From contig OY970206.1 of the NCBI GenBank assembly GCA_963708425.1, positions 558,001 through 622,000 on the forward strand: 64,000 bases of DNA, written 5' to 3'. The stretch is from JACMNW01 sp963708425. Lineage in GTDB: Bacteria > Pseudomonadota > Alphaproteobacteria > Rhodobacterales > Rhodobacteraceae. Position 1 is the stretch's first letter. Every line of letters begins with the position of its first letter. The notes under the pieces were generated by a model. That model was given only the letters and a program-made list of their open reading frames with translations, did not search any database and had not been told where the DNA came from. Below, piece after piece: positions 34,351 through 43,530 of the stretch. The position numbers were made by a program, and so were the translations under genes.

Positions 34351-35439
34351 TCAGCCGACGTGGAACAGCGTGCTGAACAACCTTGGGTCCAGGCTTTCGG
34401 CGGCAAAAGTTGGCCCCTCGGTCAGCAGGCTTACCGCATCATGGCTGTGCAGGCTTTCCTGATGGCTGGCCAACACACGGAAGTCGCCAATCCGCACATC
34501 GCCTTTTAGTTGCTCGCAAAAACTGCGCGCCGCGTCTTCCACAAAGATCGGGTTTGCCGCGTTCAATTCGGCGAACGCCTGCTCATCCTCGCGCTTCACC
34601 ATCACTTGCGTTTCCGTTGGCACCCCGGCGCGGGCCAGATCCACCAGATCCTCAAACCACAGCACCGCGCCCGGCAATACTTCAACCGATATCCGCGCGA
34701 CCGACCGCTGCGAATGCGGCGTGGCCAACTGCGCCCGCGTCATCCGCGCATGTTCGGCCAGTTCCAGCGAACAGGGGCACGTGCTGGAATAGACGTAATC
34801 CAGATGCATGATCTTCTTGCGCGTATCGCCACTATCCACCAGTTCCAGCGCGATATCGTAATACTGCCAGCCGACCAGCCCCGACCGCAGCGATGTCACC
34901 TTCATCGGGAACGACACCCGCATCTGGATGCGCGCATCAAAGCTGCCCAGATCGCGCTTGTAATCCTCCAGCGCCGCCTCGATCACCTCGAAACTGAATC
35001 GCCGCTCCGAATGGGCATAGAAAGACCGCATGATGCGGCTCATGTTGATACCCTTCTTCTCCGCCTCAAGGCTAACTGTGCCAGTCACCGAGGTCTGCAG
35101 CAGCATATCCTCGGCATCCCGCGTATGATAACGGATCGGCAGCCGGAAATTTGAAATCCCCACATGCTGAATCTGGGTTTTCGACCCGACGATCAGGCTG
35201 GACGGCCCGTTCTGCAAGTCGGGAAGCGAGTGCTTGTAGGCGTCATCCACCCGAAATTCTTCCGGATAGACCCGGCTTAGCACAGAATGCCCCTGCCCCA
35301 CCAACACTCCCGCCATGAGGTCCAGCGCCGCAATTTCGGCCTCTGACGCCTTGCCCGCCCAATGGCGCAGCAGCGCCAACGCGGCTTCGGCCTCGCTTTG
35401 GCTTGGTTTCGCGTCAATCGCGGCTGAATGGATGGTCAT
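34351..35439 (-). CDS. folE2: GTP cyclohydrolase I, FolE2 type
   Basis: Opens the folate (and queuosine) pathway by converting GTP to dihydroneopterin triphosphate; the type IB enzyme is not strictly zinc dependent. 362 residues, with the metal-binding cysteine and context VYSSTCPCSLELAEHAR, the glutamate-rich ISVEVLPGAVLWFEDLVDLA and the terminal SHQESLHSHDAVS. AGGGG lies six bases before ATG 35439. It is about 100 bases downstream of metZ on the same strand. With folB and folP elsewhere in this window it covers much of the early pathway. Confidence 0.96.
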   Translation of the reverse strand: MTIHSAAIDAKPSQSEAEAALALLRHWAGKASEAEIAALDLMAGVLVGQGHSVLSRVYPEEFRVDDAYKHSLPDLQNGPSSLIVGSKTQIQHVGISNFRLPIRYHTRDAEDMLLQTSVTGTVSLEAEKKGINMSRIMRSFYAHSERRFSFEVIEAALEDYKRDLGSFDARIQMRVSFPMKVTSLRSGLVGWQYYDIALELVDSGDTRKKIMHLDYVYSSTCPCSLELAEHARMTRAQLATPHSQRSVARISVEVLPGAVLWFEDLVDLARAGVPTETQVMVKREDEQAFAELNAANPIFVEDAARSFCEQLKGDVRIGDFRVLASHQESLHSHDAVSLLTEGPTFAAESLDPRLFSTLFHVG

Positions 35440-35537
35440 ACGATGCCCCTTCCTTGGTCTTTAGTGGCAAGAGATCAATATGGGCTCAAATCCCCAACAA
35501 TCCACCCCAAACCGCCGCAATGTACGAAAAACCAATT

Positions 35538-36719
35538 TCAGATCACCGCAAGCGCCTGCATCAGATCACCCACAAGATCGCCCGCATCCTCCAACCCCAC
35601 CGACAGCCGGATCAGCCCCGGAGTGATCCCCAGCAGGTCTTTCTGATCCTGCGGCAACCGTTGATGCGTCGTCGTCGCCGGATGCGTGACGATGGATTTT
35701 GCATCACCAAGGTTGTTGGAGATTTTGATAATCTCCAACGCATTCATAAATTTGAAGGCGGCTTCTTTGCTGCCCGCTATGTCGAACGTCACAAGTGTGC
35801 CGCCCGATCCCATCTGTCGCTGCACCAGCTCAAACTGCGGATGGCTGGCCAACCCCGGAAAGATCACCCGTGACAGCGCGTTATGCCCCTCCAGCGCCTT
35901 TGCCACCACCAACGCCGCATCCGCCATGGCCCGACAACGCAAATCAAGTGTCGCCATCCCGTTCAGCATAATCCAAGCCGTAAACGGGCTCATCGACCCG
36001 CCGGTGTGCTTCATGTACGGCTCCACCACCTTGCGGATGAAATCCTTTGTGCCGCAAATTACGCCACCCAAGGCCCGCCCCTGACCGTCGATATGCTTGG
36101 TGGTCGAATACACCACCACGTCCGCCCCCTGATCAACGGCGCCGCTGAAAATCGGCGTGGCAAACACATTGTCCACCACCACAATTGCCCCAACCGCATG
36201 GGCAATCTTTGATACCGCTTCGATATCAATCACTTCCAGCGTCGGGTTCGACATGGATTCGAAGAATACAGCCTTGGTGCCCGGCTTCACCGCTGCCGCC
36301 CACGCCGCCAGATCAGTGCCGTCGACAAAATCGACATGCACCCCATAACGCCGCAGAACCTCCTCCAACACATACAAACAAGACCCGAACAAAGCGCGCG
36401 AGGACACCACTTGATCCCCCGCCCGCAGCATCGCCGTCAGCGCGCCCGAAACTGCCGCCATTCCGCTGGCGGTGGCAAAAGCGTCTTCCGTGCCCTCAAT
36501 CGCCGCAATGCGGTCTTCGAACATCCGCGTGGTCGGGTTGCCGTAACGGGCATAGATGAACTCGTCATCCCCGGCCTTTTGAAACCGCGCCTCTGCCGCC
36601 TCGGCGGTTTCATAGACAAAGCCCTGCGTCAGAAAGATCGCTTCCGCCATCTCGCCATACTGGCTACGACGGCTGCCTTCATGCACCAATTGCGTGCGTG
36701 TTTTCCAATCTTTGCTCAT
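35538..36719 (-). CDS. metZ: O-succinylhomoserine sulfhydrylase
   Basis: PLP enzyme making homocysteine directly from O-succinylhomoserine and sulfide. 393 residues with YARYGNPTTRMFEDRIAAIEG, the FESMSNPTLEVIDIEA and VVDNVFATP segments, the PLP lysine in VYSTTKHIDGQGRALGG and LIRLSVGLEDAGDLVGDL. GGGAGG lies five bases before ATG 36719. A SAM-II riboswitch and a terminator precede it, so expression should fall when S-adenosylmethionine is plentiful. Confidence 0.97.
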   Translation of the reverse strand: MSKDWKTRTQLVHEGSRRSQYGEMAEAIFLTQGFVYETAEAAEARFQKAGDDEFIYARYGNPTTRMFEDRIAAIEGTEDAFATASGMAAVSGALTAMLRAGDQVVSSRALFGSCLYVLEEVLRRYGVHVDFVDGTDLAAWAAAVKPGTKAVFFESMSNPTLEVIDIEAVSKIAHAVGAIVVVDNVFATPIFSGAVDQGADVVVYSTTKHIDGQGRALGGVICGTKDFIRKVVEPYMKHTGGSMSPFTAWIMLNGMATLDLRCRAMADAALVVAKALEGHNALSRVIFPGLASHPQFELVQRQMGSGGTLVTFDIAGSKEAAFKFMNALEIIKISNNLGDAKSIVTHPATTTHQRLPQDQKDLLGITPGLIRLSVGLEDAGDLVGDLMQALAVI

Positions 36720-36736
36720 CGCAGCCTCCCGGCCAT

Positions 36737-36768
36737 AAAAAAACCCCGGCCAACCAAAGGTGCCGGGG
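36737..36768 (-). terminator. Attenuator terminator in the metZ leader
   Basis: On the minus strand CCCCGGC pairs with GCCGGGG around an 11-base loop and is followed by seven T. It lies between the SAM-II aptamer and the metZ ribosome binding site, so it is positioned as the expression platform of the riboswitch. Confidence 0.8.
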
Positions 36769-36780
36769 CCAATGCCCAGA

Positions 36781-36834
36781 ACCTCTTTAGCGGAATATTT
36801 AACGTGGCCCGCAATCCGGTAACAAAGCGCCACT
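36781..36834 (-). promoter_or_regulatory. SAM-II riboswitch upstream of metZ
   Basis: Read on the minus strand: P1 arms GTGGC (36833-36829) and GCCAC (36808-36804), a loop with CTTTGTTACCGGATTGC matching the SAM-II core, then GTTAAATATTCC and the conserved GCTAAAGAGG that forms the pseudoknot. Order and spacing follow the known Sargasso metX SAM-II aptamer. SAM-II riboswitches are typical of alphaproteobacterial metA, metX and metZ leaders, which agrees with the gene downstream. Confidence 0.88.
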
Positions 36835-37051
36835 CAGCCGAATTACGCCGCTTCGCCGTTGCCGTCAACCATAACAGCAACCGTCATCGTCAGATTGCCG
36901 CCTCAGCGCGCCAAAGCTTCATCCGCCAGCCGTATCATCACGTCACGAATTCTGTCCGCGCCGCCCGGGTTAACCGCCAACGACAATGTCACACCTTGCC
37001 GACCGGCGATGCTTGGCCGACACTCGCCCCAAGCCCGAAAAAGGAGCACCC

Positions 37052-37753
37052 ATGACCATTGACCTGCACTATTGGCCTACGCCCAACGGTTGGAAAATCA
37101 CCATAGCGCTGGAAGAATTGGCACTGCCCTACCGCATTCATCTGGTCAACATCGGGGCGGGGGATCAGTTCAAGCCGGATTTCCTTAGGATCGCTCCTAA
37201 CAACCGGATGCCGGCGATTGTCGATCCTGATGGCCCGGAGGGCGCACCGATTTCCATCTTCGAATCCGGCGCCGTCCTGCAATACCTCGCCCGCAAAACC
37301 GGCAAGCTCTATGGCACCACCGAACGCCAGCGCATCGCCGTTGACGAATGGCTGATGTGGCAAATGGGCGGCGTCGGCCCGATGGCAGGCCAAGCCCACC
37401 ATTTCCTGACCTATGCCCCGGCGATGGACCCGCCAAACGACCTGCCCTATGCCAAAGCCCGCTACCGCAACGAGGTGGGCAGGCTTTACGGCGTACTCGA
37501 CCGCCAGCTTGCCAACCACGAATTTGCAGCAGGCGATTTTCTGTCAATCGCCGACATTGCAATCTGGCCATGGGCGCAAAACTGGAAGGGCCAGCAGCAA
37601 GACATCGCTGACAAACCGCATTTCGCCCGCTGGCTAGATACTCTTGGCGCCCGCCCGGCATTCATCAGGGGCAAAGCCGTCGCTGAAGACAAGCGCAACA
37701 ACGCCGCCATAACCGACAAGAAGGCACAAGAGATCCTGTTCGGCAAACGCTGA
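37052..37753 (+). CDS. Glutathione S-transferase, YfcG/YghU-like (Nu class)
   Basis: 233-residue cytoplasmic glutathione-dependent protein. The N-terminal thioredoxin-like domain has LHYWPTPNGWKITIALEEL, the cis-Pro region NRMPAIVDPD and the glutathione-binding FESGAVLQYLARK. The C-terminal helical domain contains FLSIADIAIWPWAQNW. Relatives show disulfide-bond reductase activity. AAGGAG lies five bases before ATG 37052. Divergent from metZ. Confidence 0.93.
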   Translation: MTIDLHYWPTPNGWKITIALEELALPYRIHLVNIGAGDQFKPDFLRIAPNNRMPAIVDPDGPEGAPISIFESGAVLQYLARKTGKLYGTTERQRIAVDEWLMWQMGGVGPMAGQAHHFLTYAPAMDPPNDLPYAKARYRNEVGRLYGVLDRQLANHEFAAGDFLSIADIAIWPWAQNWKGQQQDIADKPHFARWLDTLGARPAFIRGKAVAEDKRNNAAITDKKAQEILFGKR

Positions 37754-37760
37754 TACGGGC

Positions 37761-38375
37761 TCAGGTGGCGTCGTCGTTGCTGTCCGGTTCAATCATGTAC
37801 CGCTGCAATGCCATGATCTGCAGCCACAAAAACACGAACAGCGCGGCAGGCATCCCGAATGTCTCCAGCTTGACCCACAGCTCGGTCGTTTGCGTGCGCC
37901 AGATCACCTCATTCGCCACCGCCAACGCCACAAACATCAACGCCAAACGTCGCGCCAGCTTCATCCAGCCTTCATGCTCCATCGGCAGGAATGACCCGAT
38001 CACCCATTCCAGATAGCTGCGGCCCTGCAACAAACCAATCCCAAGGATCGTCGCCATCGAGCCATAAACGATGGTGGTTTTCATCTTGAAAAACCGCTCA
38101 TCGTTGAAATATGCAGTCAATCCACCAAAGAAAATCACCATGAAGGCGGTGAACAACTGCATCCGGCTCAATGCGCCCGACAGCCACCACAACGCCCCCA
38201 TCGCCAGCAGCAAAATCGGCACAAAGATCAACGCCGCCACGATGAAACCGGAATATTCCGTGCCCGCAATCGTGAAACTGCTGTCCTTGATCCGCAGATA
38301 GACCAGAAAGAACACCAGCGTCGGACCCAGCTCCAACACCTGTTTCATCATCGGATTGACCCGTCGTTCCGCCAT
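37761..38375 (-). CDS. yciB: Inner membrane protein YciB (septation protein A family)
   Basis: About 204 residues with five or six membrane helices: LELGPTLVFFLVYL, FIVAALIFVPILLLAMG, FTAFMVIFFGGLTAYFNDERFFKMK and a C-terminal AALFVFLWLQIMAL. The NDERFFKMK motif is diagnostic of the YciB/IspZ family, linked to envelope and septum organisation. ATG 38375 and GTG 38378 are adjacent possible starts. It follows the EamA transporter gene with only a few bases between them. Confidence 0.93.
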   Translation of the reverse strand: MAERRVNPMMKQVLELGPTLVFFLVYLRIKDSSFTIAGTEYSGFIVAALIFVPILLLAMGALWWLSGALSRMQLFTAFMVIFFGGLTAYFNDERFFKMKTTIVYGSMATILGIGLLQGRSYLEWVIGSFLPMEHEGWMKLARRLALMFVALAVANEVIWRTQTTELWVKLETFGMPAALFVFLWLQIMALQRYMIEPDSNDDAT

Positions 38376-38379
38376 CACC

Positions 38380-39279
38380 CTACCCCGCCATTTTCACAAC
38401 CACAGCACCTAGCGCTATCAATGCCAATAGCGAAAACCGAACCGCGCCGACTTTTTCCCCCAGCATCAACCAGCCGATCAGCCCGGCAAACACAGTCGAG
38501 GTTTCGCGTAGCACCGCCGCCTCGCCCACCTTGTCCAAACGTGTCGCCACCATGATCGCGCCGAAACTGAAGAACGCCACGAAAGCCCCAATCACGCCCC
38601 GCCGCAACAAAGGTGCGATCTCTGGCCCCGTCATCGCTCGCCAGCGCCGATGGGTGACCACCGGAATAAACACCCCGTCAATCATGAAAAACCATGCCAG
38701 AAAGGTAAATGGGTCCGCCGTCGCCCGAATACCATAGGCGTCATAGGTGGTATAAATCGCAACGAACGCCCCGGTCGCCACCGCAAAGCCCAGCGCCGCG
38801 ATCAGACTGTCCCGCTCCAGCACCACATACCGCAGGTTCCACGCCGCCAGTCCGAAGATCCCCGCAACGAGGATCATCACACCAACCCACTGGCCGGGCG
38901 CGAAATGCTCACCAAACACCAACCCCGCCGCCAGCACAGCAAATACCGGCCCGGTGCCACGCACCACCGGATAGACCACCGTGTAGGCACCGCGCGAATA
39001 TGTCATTGCTTGCAATATCTTATAGGCGCAATGCACGATAAACGCGCCCGCGAAGATCAGCCACATATGCGGCTCTGGCCAAGGCACCACAAACAGCGCA
39101 AACGGTGCCGCGATCAGCCCGTAACACGCATCAATCGCAGCGCGGGATAGCCATGGATCATGCCGCCCCTTTTGCAACGCCCCAAACAGCGCATGCAATA
39201 CCGCCGCCATCAATGCCAATGCCAAAGCCAGATCATGCCCGGCAGGCGTGCCTTCAATGGAAACCAACCATTGGCTCAT
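38380..39279 (-). CDS. EamA/DMT-family transporter
   Basis: 299 residues with about ten membrane helices arranged as two EamA repeats (first repeat ends near VFGEHFAPGQWVGVMILVAG, second near MLGEKVGAVRFSLLALIALG). The family exports or imports metabolites such as amino acids or nucleotide sugars; the substrate is unknown. ATG 39279 gives MSQWLVSIEGTP. It is directly upstream of yciB, divergent from the MgtC/SapB gene. Confidence 0.88.
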   Translation of the reverse strand: MSQWLVSIEGTPAGHDLALALALMAAVLHALFGALQKGRHDPWLSRAAIDACYGLIAAPFALFVVPWPEPHMWLIFAGAFIVHCAYKILQAMTYSRGAYTVVYPVVRGTGPVFAVLAAGLVFGEHFAPGQWVGVMILVAGIFGLAAWNLRYVVLERDSLIAALGFAVATGAFVAIYTTYDAYGIRATADPFTFLAWFFMIDGVFIPVVTHRRWRAMTGPEIAPLLRRGVIGAFVAFFSFGAIMVATRLDKVGEAAVLRETSTVFAGLIGWLMLGEKVGAVRFSLLALIALGAVVVKMAG

Positions 39280-39375
39280 TCTGCCCGGCCCTTGCTGATT
39301 GCCGGGAACGGAAACACACCCCGCGCGTTGACCAACACCCAAAGCCCGGTGGCGCACCCTGAACAGAGATTTCGC

Positions 39376-39858
39376 ATGACCCTGACCGAACTCATCCAAG
39401 CCGAATTTTCCGGTTCCTTCGATGCCACCCCACCGGCCATCGTTGCCCTGCGCCTGACCGCCGCCGTAATCTTGGGTGGCATCATCGGGGTGGAGCGTGA
39501 GGTGAACGCCGAAACCGCAGGCCTGCGCACCCATATTCTGGTGTCGCTGGCCGCCTGCCTGTTCGCCCTGATCGCCTTCGAAATGCTGGCCGATCCCACC
39601 GGCAAAGGCAGCGATCCGCTTCGGCTGATCGAGGCTGTGACCGCCGGCGTCGCCTTCCTTGCCGCAGGGTCTATCATCACCTCAGGCGGCAAGATCAAAG
39701 GCCTGACCACCGGAGCCGGTATGTGGATGGCGGGTGCAACAGGGCTTGCCTGCGGCGTTGGCAACATCGCGCTCGGGGCCATGGCATCCGTTATCGCCGT
39801 CATCATCCTGTGGATTTTTCGGCACCTGTCCCGACGGCTTAGCAAACTGGGTGAATAG
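39376..39858 (+). CDS. MgtC/SapB family membrane protein
   Basis: 160 residues with four membrane spans and the family core ILGGIIGVEREVNAETAGLRTHILV, followed by GVAFLAAGSII and GLTTGAGMWMAGATGLACG. It lacks the longer C-terminal ACT-like domain of Salmonella MgtC. Proposed roles include ATP synthase regulation and magnesium homeostasis; not shown for this short form. ATG 39376 fits the start of the first helix. Convergent with ftsY. Confidence 0.92.
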   Translation: MTLTELIQAEFSGSFDATPPAIVALRLTAAVILGGIIGVEREVNAETAGLRTHILVSLAACLFALIAFEMLADPTGKGSDPLRLIEAVTAGVAFLAAGSIITSGGKIKGLTTGAGMWMAGATGLACGVGNIALGAMASVIAVIILWIFRHLSRRLSKLGE

Positions 39859-39870
39859 CCCGGCTGCACC

Positions 39871-41049
39871 CTAGTCCTGCATTCCAACCAGCGCGCGGGC
39901 AAAATCGTCCGGGTCAAACGGCGACAGGTCATCAATCTGCTCGCCCACGCCAATTGCATGGATCGGCAGCCCGAACTTATCCGCCAGCGCCACCAGCACG
40001 CCGCCCTTCGCCGTGCCATCCAGCTTGGTCATCACCAGCCCAGACACATCGGCAATCTTGCGAAAAATCTCCACCTGCAGCAGCGCGTTCTGCCCCGTCG
40101 TCGCATCCAGCACCAAAATCGTGTTGTGCGGCGCGGTCGGGTCTTTCTTGCGGATAACCCGCACGATCTTGGATAATTCCTCCATCAGATCGGCCCGGTT
40201 CTGTAACCGCCCCGCCGTGTCAATCATCAGCAAATCCGCCCCGGTTTCCTGCGCCCGACCCATTGCATCAAACGCGAGGCTGGCCGGGTCCGACCCTTCG
40301 GGCGCCGTCAGCACAGGCACCCCCGCCCGCTGCCCCCAGATTTGCAACTGCTCCACCGCCGCCGCGCGAAAGGTATCGCCGGCCGCAATCACCACCGATT
40401 TGCCCGCCGCCTTGAACTGGCTCGCCAGCTTGCCAATCGTCGTGGTCTTCCCCGATCCGTTCACCCCCACCACCAGAACCACCTGCGGCTTGGTCGGGTA
40501 AATCGGCATCGGCTTGGCCACCGGTGTCATGATGCGGGCAATCTCTGTCGCCAGTGCCGCCCGCAGTTCCGAGGTCGAAATGCGCTTGCCAAACCGCCCC
40601 TCGGCGATATTCGCTGTCACCCGCACCGCAGTATCAACGCCCATATCGGCCCCGATCAGCAATTCCTCCAGGCTTTCCAGCATCGCATCATCCAGCACCC
40701 GGCGCGGTTCTTCCGGTGCAACACGCCCGAATATCCGGCCGAGTAGCCCCGGCTTCGCTTCAACAACCGGCACCAACGGCGGCGCAACTGGGCGCACCAC
40801 CGCGGGCTTCGGTTCGACCGGCGTCGGCGACGCAGGTTCCGGTGCAGGACTTGCTGGCGCGACAACAGGGGCAAGCGCAATCTCCACTGGCTCCGGCATC
40901 GCAGCAGCCACCGGCTCCGCCACGTCAACCGCCGCCTCCGCAACAGCAGCATCCTCCACCGCGCCATCCGCCACCAAAGCATCCAGCCCTTCGCCGATTT
41001 TGGCCGAAGACCGGAACATCTTTTCGCGCAGCTTCTTGAGGAACGACAT
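39871..41049 (-). CDS. ftsY: Signal recognition particle receptor FtsY
   Basis: Membrane-associated SRP receptor GTPase. 392 residues: an acidic Ala/Pro/Glu/Val-rich A domain (about 20-90), then the N domain and the G domain with VGVNGSGKTTTIGKLA, DTFRAAAVEQL, LMIDTAGRLQNR, LVMTKLDGTAKGG and AIGVGEQIDDLSPFD. ATG 41049 has AGGA upstream; a longer frame is rejected. Confidence 0.98.
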   Translation of the reverse strand: MSFLKKLREKMFRSSAKIGEGLDALVADGAVEDAAVAEAAVDVAEPVAAAMPEPVEIALAPVVAPASPAPEPASPTPVEPKPAVVRPVAPPLVPVVEAKPGLLGRIFGRVAPEEPRRVLDDAMLESLEELLIGADMGVDTAVRVTANIAEGRFGKRISTSELRAALATEIARIMTPVAKPMPIYPTKPQVVLVVGVNGSGKTTTIGKLASQFKAAGKSVVIAAGDTFRAAAVEQLQIWGQRAGVPVLTAPEGSDPASLAFDAMGRAQETGADLLMIDTAGRLQNRADLMEELSKIVRVIRKKDPTAPHNTILVLDATTGQNALLQVEIFRKIADVSGLVMTKLDGTAKGGVLVALADKFGLPIHAIGVGEQIDDLSPFDPDDFARALVGMQD

Positions 41050-41206
41050 CGCACATCCTGTTACGCCATTTGGCCCCATCCACCTAGTCGCTTCGAGCGC
41101 TTGAGGGAAGGGCAAATGCCCGAAAACGCCGATCGCGTCGCTGTGACTGGTCAAGCCATTCCCGGTCTGGCAAACTGCACCCTGGCTAAAATGGACGGAG
41201 CGGCCA

Positions 41207-41611
41207 ATGCGTTTCACAGCAATCACCAGTGCCGCACTCTCCCTTCTGTGCGCCACGCAAAGCCTTGCCGAAACCCCGATGACCTCTGCCGAATTTGACG
41301 CCTACTCCATCGGCAAAACCCTGACCTATTCTGTCGGCGGCGAGGTTTACGGCGCCGAGCAATATCTGACGGGTCGCCGCGTGGTCTGGGCTGTCAAAGG
41401 CGATGATTGCACCGATGGCGTCTGGTACGAAGATGCAGGCCTGATCTGCTTTGTCTACGAAGGCTTGGGCGCACCGCAATGCTGGAACTTCTACCTCGAT
41501 CCTACCGGCGTGCGCGCAGAATTTGTTGGCGACGGCCCCGGATCGGAACTCTCTGAGGTAGCTCAAAGCCCGGCCCCACTCAGCTGCGCGGGTCCAGACG
41601 TCGGCGTCTGA
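41207..41611 (+). CDS. Small exported protein of unknown function
   Basis: 134 residues. A signal peptide covers about 1-21 (SLA-ET). The mature part has four cysteines (DDCTDG, LICFVY, PQCWNFY, LSCAGPD) and an aromatic-rich central section (YSVGGEVYGAEQYL, GVWYEDAGLICFVYE), suggesting a small disulfide-bonded periplasmic domain. GGAG precedes ATG 41207. I do not recognise the family with certainty; it resembles short secreted proteins found across Rhodobacterales. Confidence 0.75.
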   Translation: MRFTAITSAALSLLCATQSLAETPMTSAEFDAYSIGKTLTYSVGGEVYGAEQYLTGRRVVWAVKGDDCTDGVWYEDAGLICFVYEGLGAPQCWNFYLDPTGVRAEFVGDGPGSELSEVAQSPAPLSCAGPDVGV

Positions 41612-41720
41612 CTTTATAGGTCGACCAGATGGCATCAACCGAGCTATCAGTTATCGAACATTTCTGGCAGGCCGTCGTCTTAGATTTACAACCAAACTTA
41701 TACAATCCGAACATAACTGC

Positions 41721-43286
41721 CTAAAACAAACTCCCCTGATCACCACCTTCACTGCCCTTGCCCCGCCGCCCACCGCCTTTACCCGAAATCGCCACCCGGC
41801 CATCGTGAAACTCCAACTCCAATGCCGACGCCTGTTCCGCCCCGGCTTTCGTCGTCACCACATGCCCATCGGCCCGCACCACTGCATAACCACGCTTCAA
41901 TGTATCAAAATACCCCAGCGTCAGCCGCGTCCGGTCCAGCGCCTCCAGCCGCGCCGCCAATGCCGTAAACCGCGCCGCCGGGGCCGCCTGCAACCGCGCC
42001 GCCAACACTCCTAGATCAGAAGCGTCCCGCGCACTTTTCCGGCTGGCATCAACAATCAACCGCCCCAAAGACGGCGCAAGCCGTGCCGCCCAACCCGCCA
42101 CCCCTTCCCGCGCCCGCTCCATCCGGCGCAAGATCGCCGCCTGCAACACCCGGTCCCGGTCACTCAGCCGCTCCGACTTCTGCCGCACCAATGACATTAG
42201 CATTTCCGGCCTGATCAACGCCGAACGCCGCTCAAAATCCGCCCTCTTGCGCGACGCCGCCATGCCCAGCGCACCACCAAGCCGCCCCGACCACAGATCA
42301 AACCGCTGCGCCGCCTGTCCTGTCAGCCCCTCCAGCCGCGGCAAAGCCCGGGCCAGATCGCGCAACCGCTGGCCCCGCTGCCCCATCGCATTCGCCACCG
42401 CCCGCGATTGCCGGGCCCCAACGGCATCCAAGCCTGCCAGCAAATCCATCCGCACCGGCACTGCCATTTCCGCAGCCGCCGTCGGCGTCGGCGCGCGCCT
42501 GTCAGCGGCAAAATCAATCAGCGTCGTATCGGTTTCATGCCCCACCGCCGAAATCAGCGGGATCACTGAGGCCGCCGCCGCCCGAACCACACTTTCCTCG
42601 TTGAACCCCCAAAGATCCTCCAACGAACCGCCACCCCGCGCCACGATGATCAGATCAGGCCGCGGAATAGCCCCCCCCGGCGCGATGGCATTGAACCCGG
42701 CGATCGCCGCCGCCACGTCTGGCGCACATGCCTGCCCCTGCACCGCCACGGGCCAGATCAGCACATGGCGCGGAAACCTGTCGCGCAGCCGGTGCAAAAT
42801 ATCCCGGATCACCGCCCCGGAAGGCGAGGTTACAACCCCGATCACCCCCGGCAAATACGGCAGCGGCTTCTTGCGGCCCTCATCAAACAGCCCTTCCGCC
42901 GCCAGCGCCGCCCGCCGCTTTTCCAGCATCGCCATCAACGCGCCGGCCCCCGCAGGCACCACATCTTCCACAATCAACTGATATTTCGACTGCCCCGGAA
43001 ATGTGGTCATACGGCCCGTGGCAATAACCTCCATCCCCTCCTCCGGCCGCACCTGCATCTTGGCGACCTGCCCCTTCCAGCTGACCGCATCCAGACTGGC
43101 CCGGTCATCCTTCAGCGCAAAATAAAGATGCCCCGAGGCCGGACGCGACACCCGCCCCACCTCGCCCCGCACCCGCACCAGCCCAAACTCCCCCTCAATC
43201 ACTCGCTTCACCGCCCCGGACAGTTCCGAAACGGTAAATTCCGGGCTATTACCGGGGGCGGTCGGGGTATCGTCGATCAAATCCAT
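41721..43286 (-). CDS. xseA: Exodeoxyribonuclease VII large subunit
   Basis: 521 residues. The N-terminal OB-fold (FTVSELSGAVKRVIEGEFGLVRVRGEV, SGHLYFALKD) is followed by the catalytic domain with GVVTSPSGAVIRDI, DLIIVARGGGSLEDLWGFNEE and ISAVGHETDTTLIDFAADRRAPTPTAAAE, then long coiled-coil helices. It degrades single-stranded DNA with XseB, which is not in this window. ATG 43286 shares a base with the stop of a 58-codon gene upstream (TGATG), so it is probably coupled to it. Divergent from purD. Confidence 0.97.
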   Translation of the reverse strand: MDLIDDTPTAPGNSPEFTVSELSGAVKRVIEGEFGLVRVRGEVGRVSRPASGHLYFALKDDRASLDAVSWKGQVAKMQVRPEEGMEVIATGRMTTFPGQSKYQLIVEDVVPAGAGALMAMLEKRRAALAAEGLFDEGRKKPLPYLPGVIGVVTSPSGAVIRDILHRLRDRFPRHVLIWPVAVQGQACAPDVAAAIAGFNAIAPGGAIPRPDLIIVARGGGSLEDLWGFNEESVVRAAAASVIPLISAVGHETDTTLIDFAADRRAPTPTAAAEMAVPVRMDLLAGLDAVGARQSRAVANAMGQRGQRLRDLARALPRLEGLTGQAAQRFDLWSGRLGGALGMAASRKRADFERRSALIRPEMLMSLVRQKSERLSDRDRVLQAAILRRMERAREGVAGWAARLAPSLGRLIVDASRKSARDASDLGVLAARLQAAPAARFTALAARLEALDRTRLTLGYFDTLKRGYAVVRADGHVVTTKAGAEQASALELEFHDGRVAISGKGGGRRGKGSEGGDQGSLF

Positions 43287-43462
43287 CAATCAGAACCGCC
43301 GTCGACGCCACCGCCGTTGTCTTGGTTGCGCAGTCTTGCTCGGTCTTCGTCTGTGGTACCGGGATAATTCGTCAAGCCGCGCTTCGGCTTAAGATACGAC
43401 GCCACGATCAGCCCGACCAACGCGCCAACAATTACGATCAAAATTATGTCGCCAATAAACAT
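43286..43462 (-). CDS. 58-residue single-span membrane protein upstream of xseA
   Basis: Begins MFIGDIILIVIVGALVGL, one clear membrane helix (about residues 5-23), then a basic SYLKPKRG stretch and a Gly/Asp-rich soluble tail. AAGGA lies six bases before ATG 43462, and the TGA stop overlaps the xseA ATG by one base, so it is real by context. Function unknown; the layout suggests a small inner-membrane protein with a cytoplasmic tail. Confidence 0.8.
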   Translation of the reverse strand: MFIGDIILIVIVGALVGLIVASYLKPKRGLTNYPGTTDEDRARLRNQDNGGGVDGGSD

Positions 43463-43530
43463 CGCCGTTCCTTGTGACCCATCTCATCTCAGGTTATGCG
43501 CAGGAGCATTCAAAGCCAAGAGGCCCGCCC

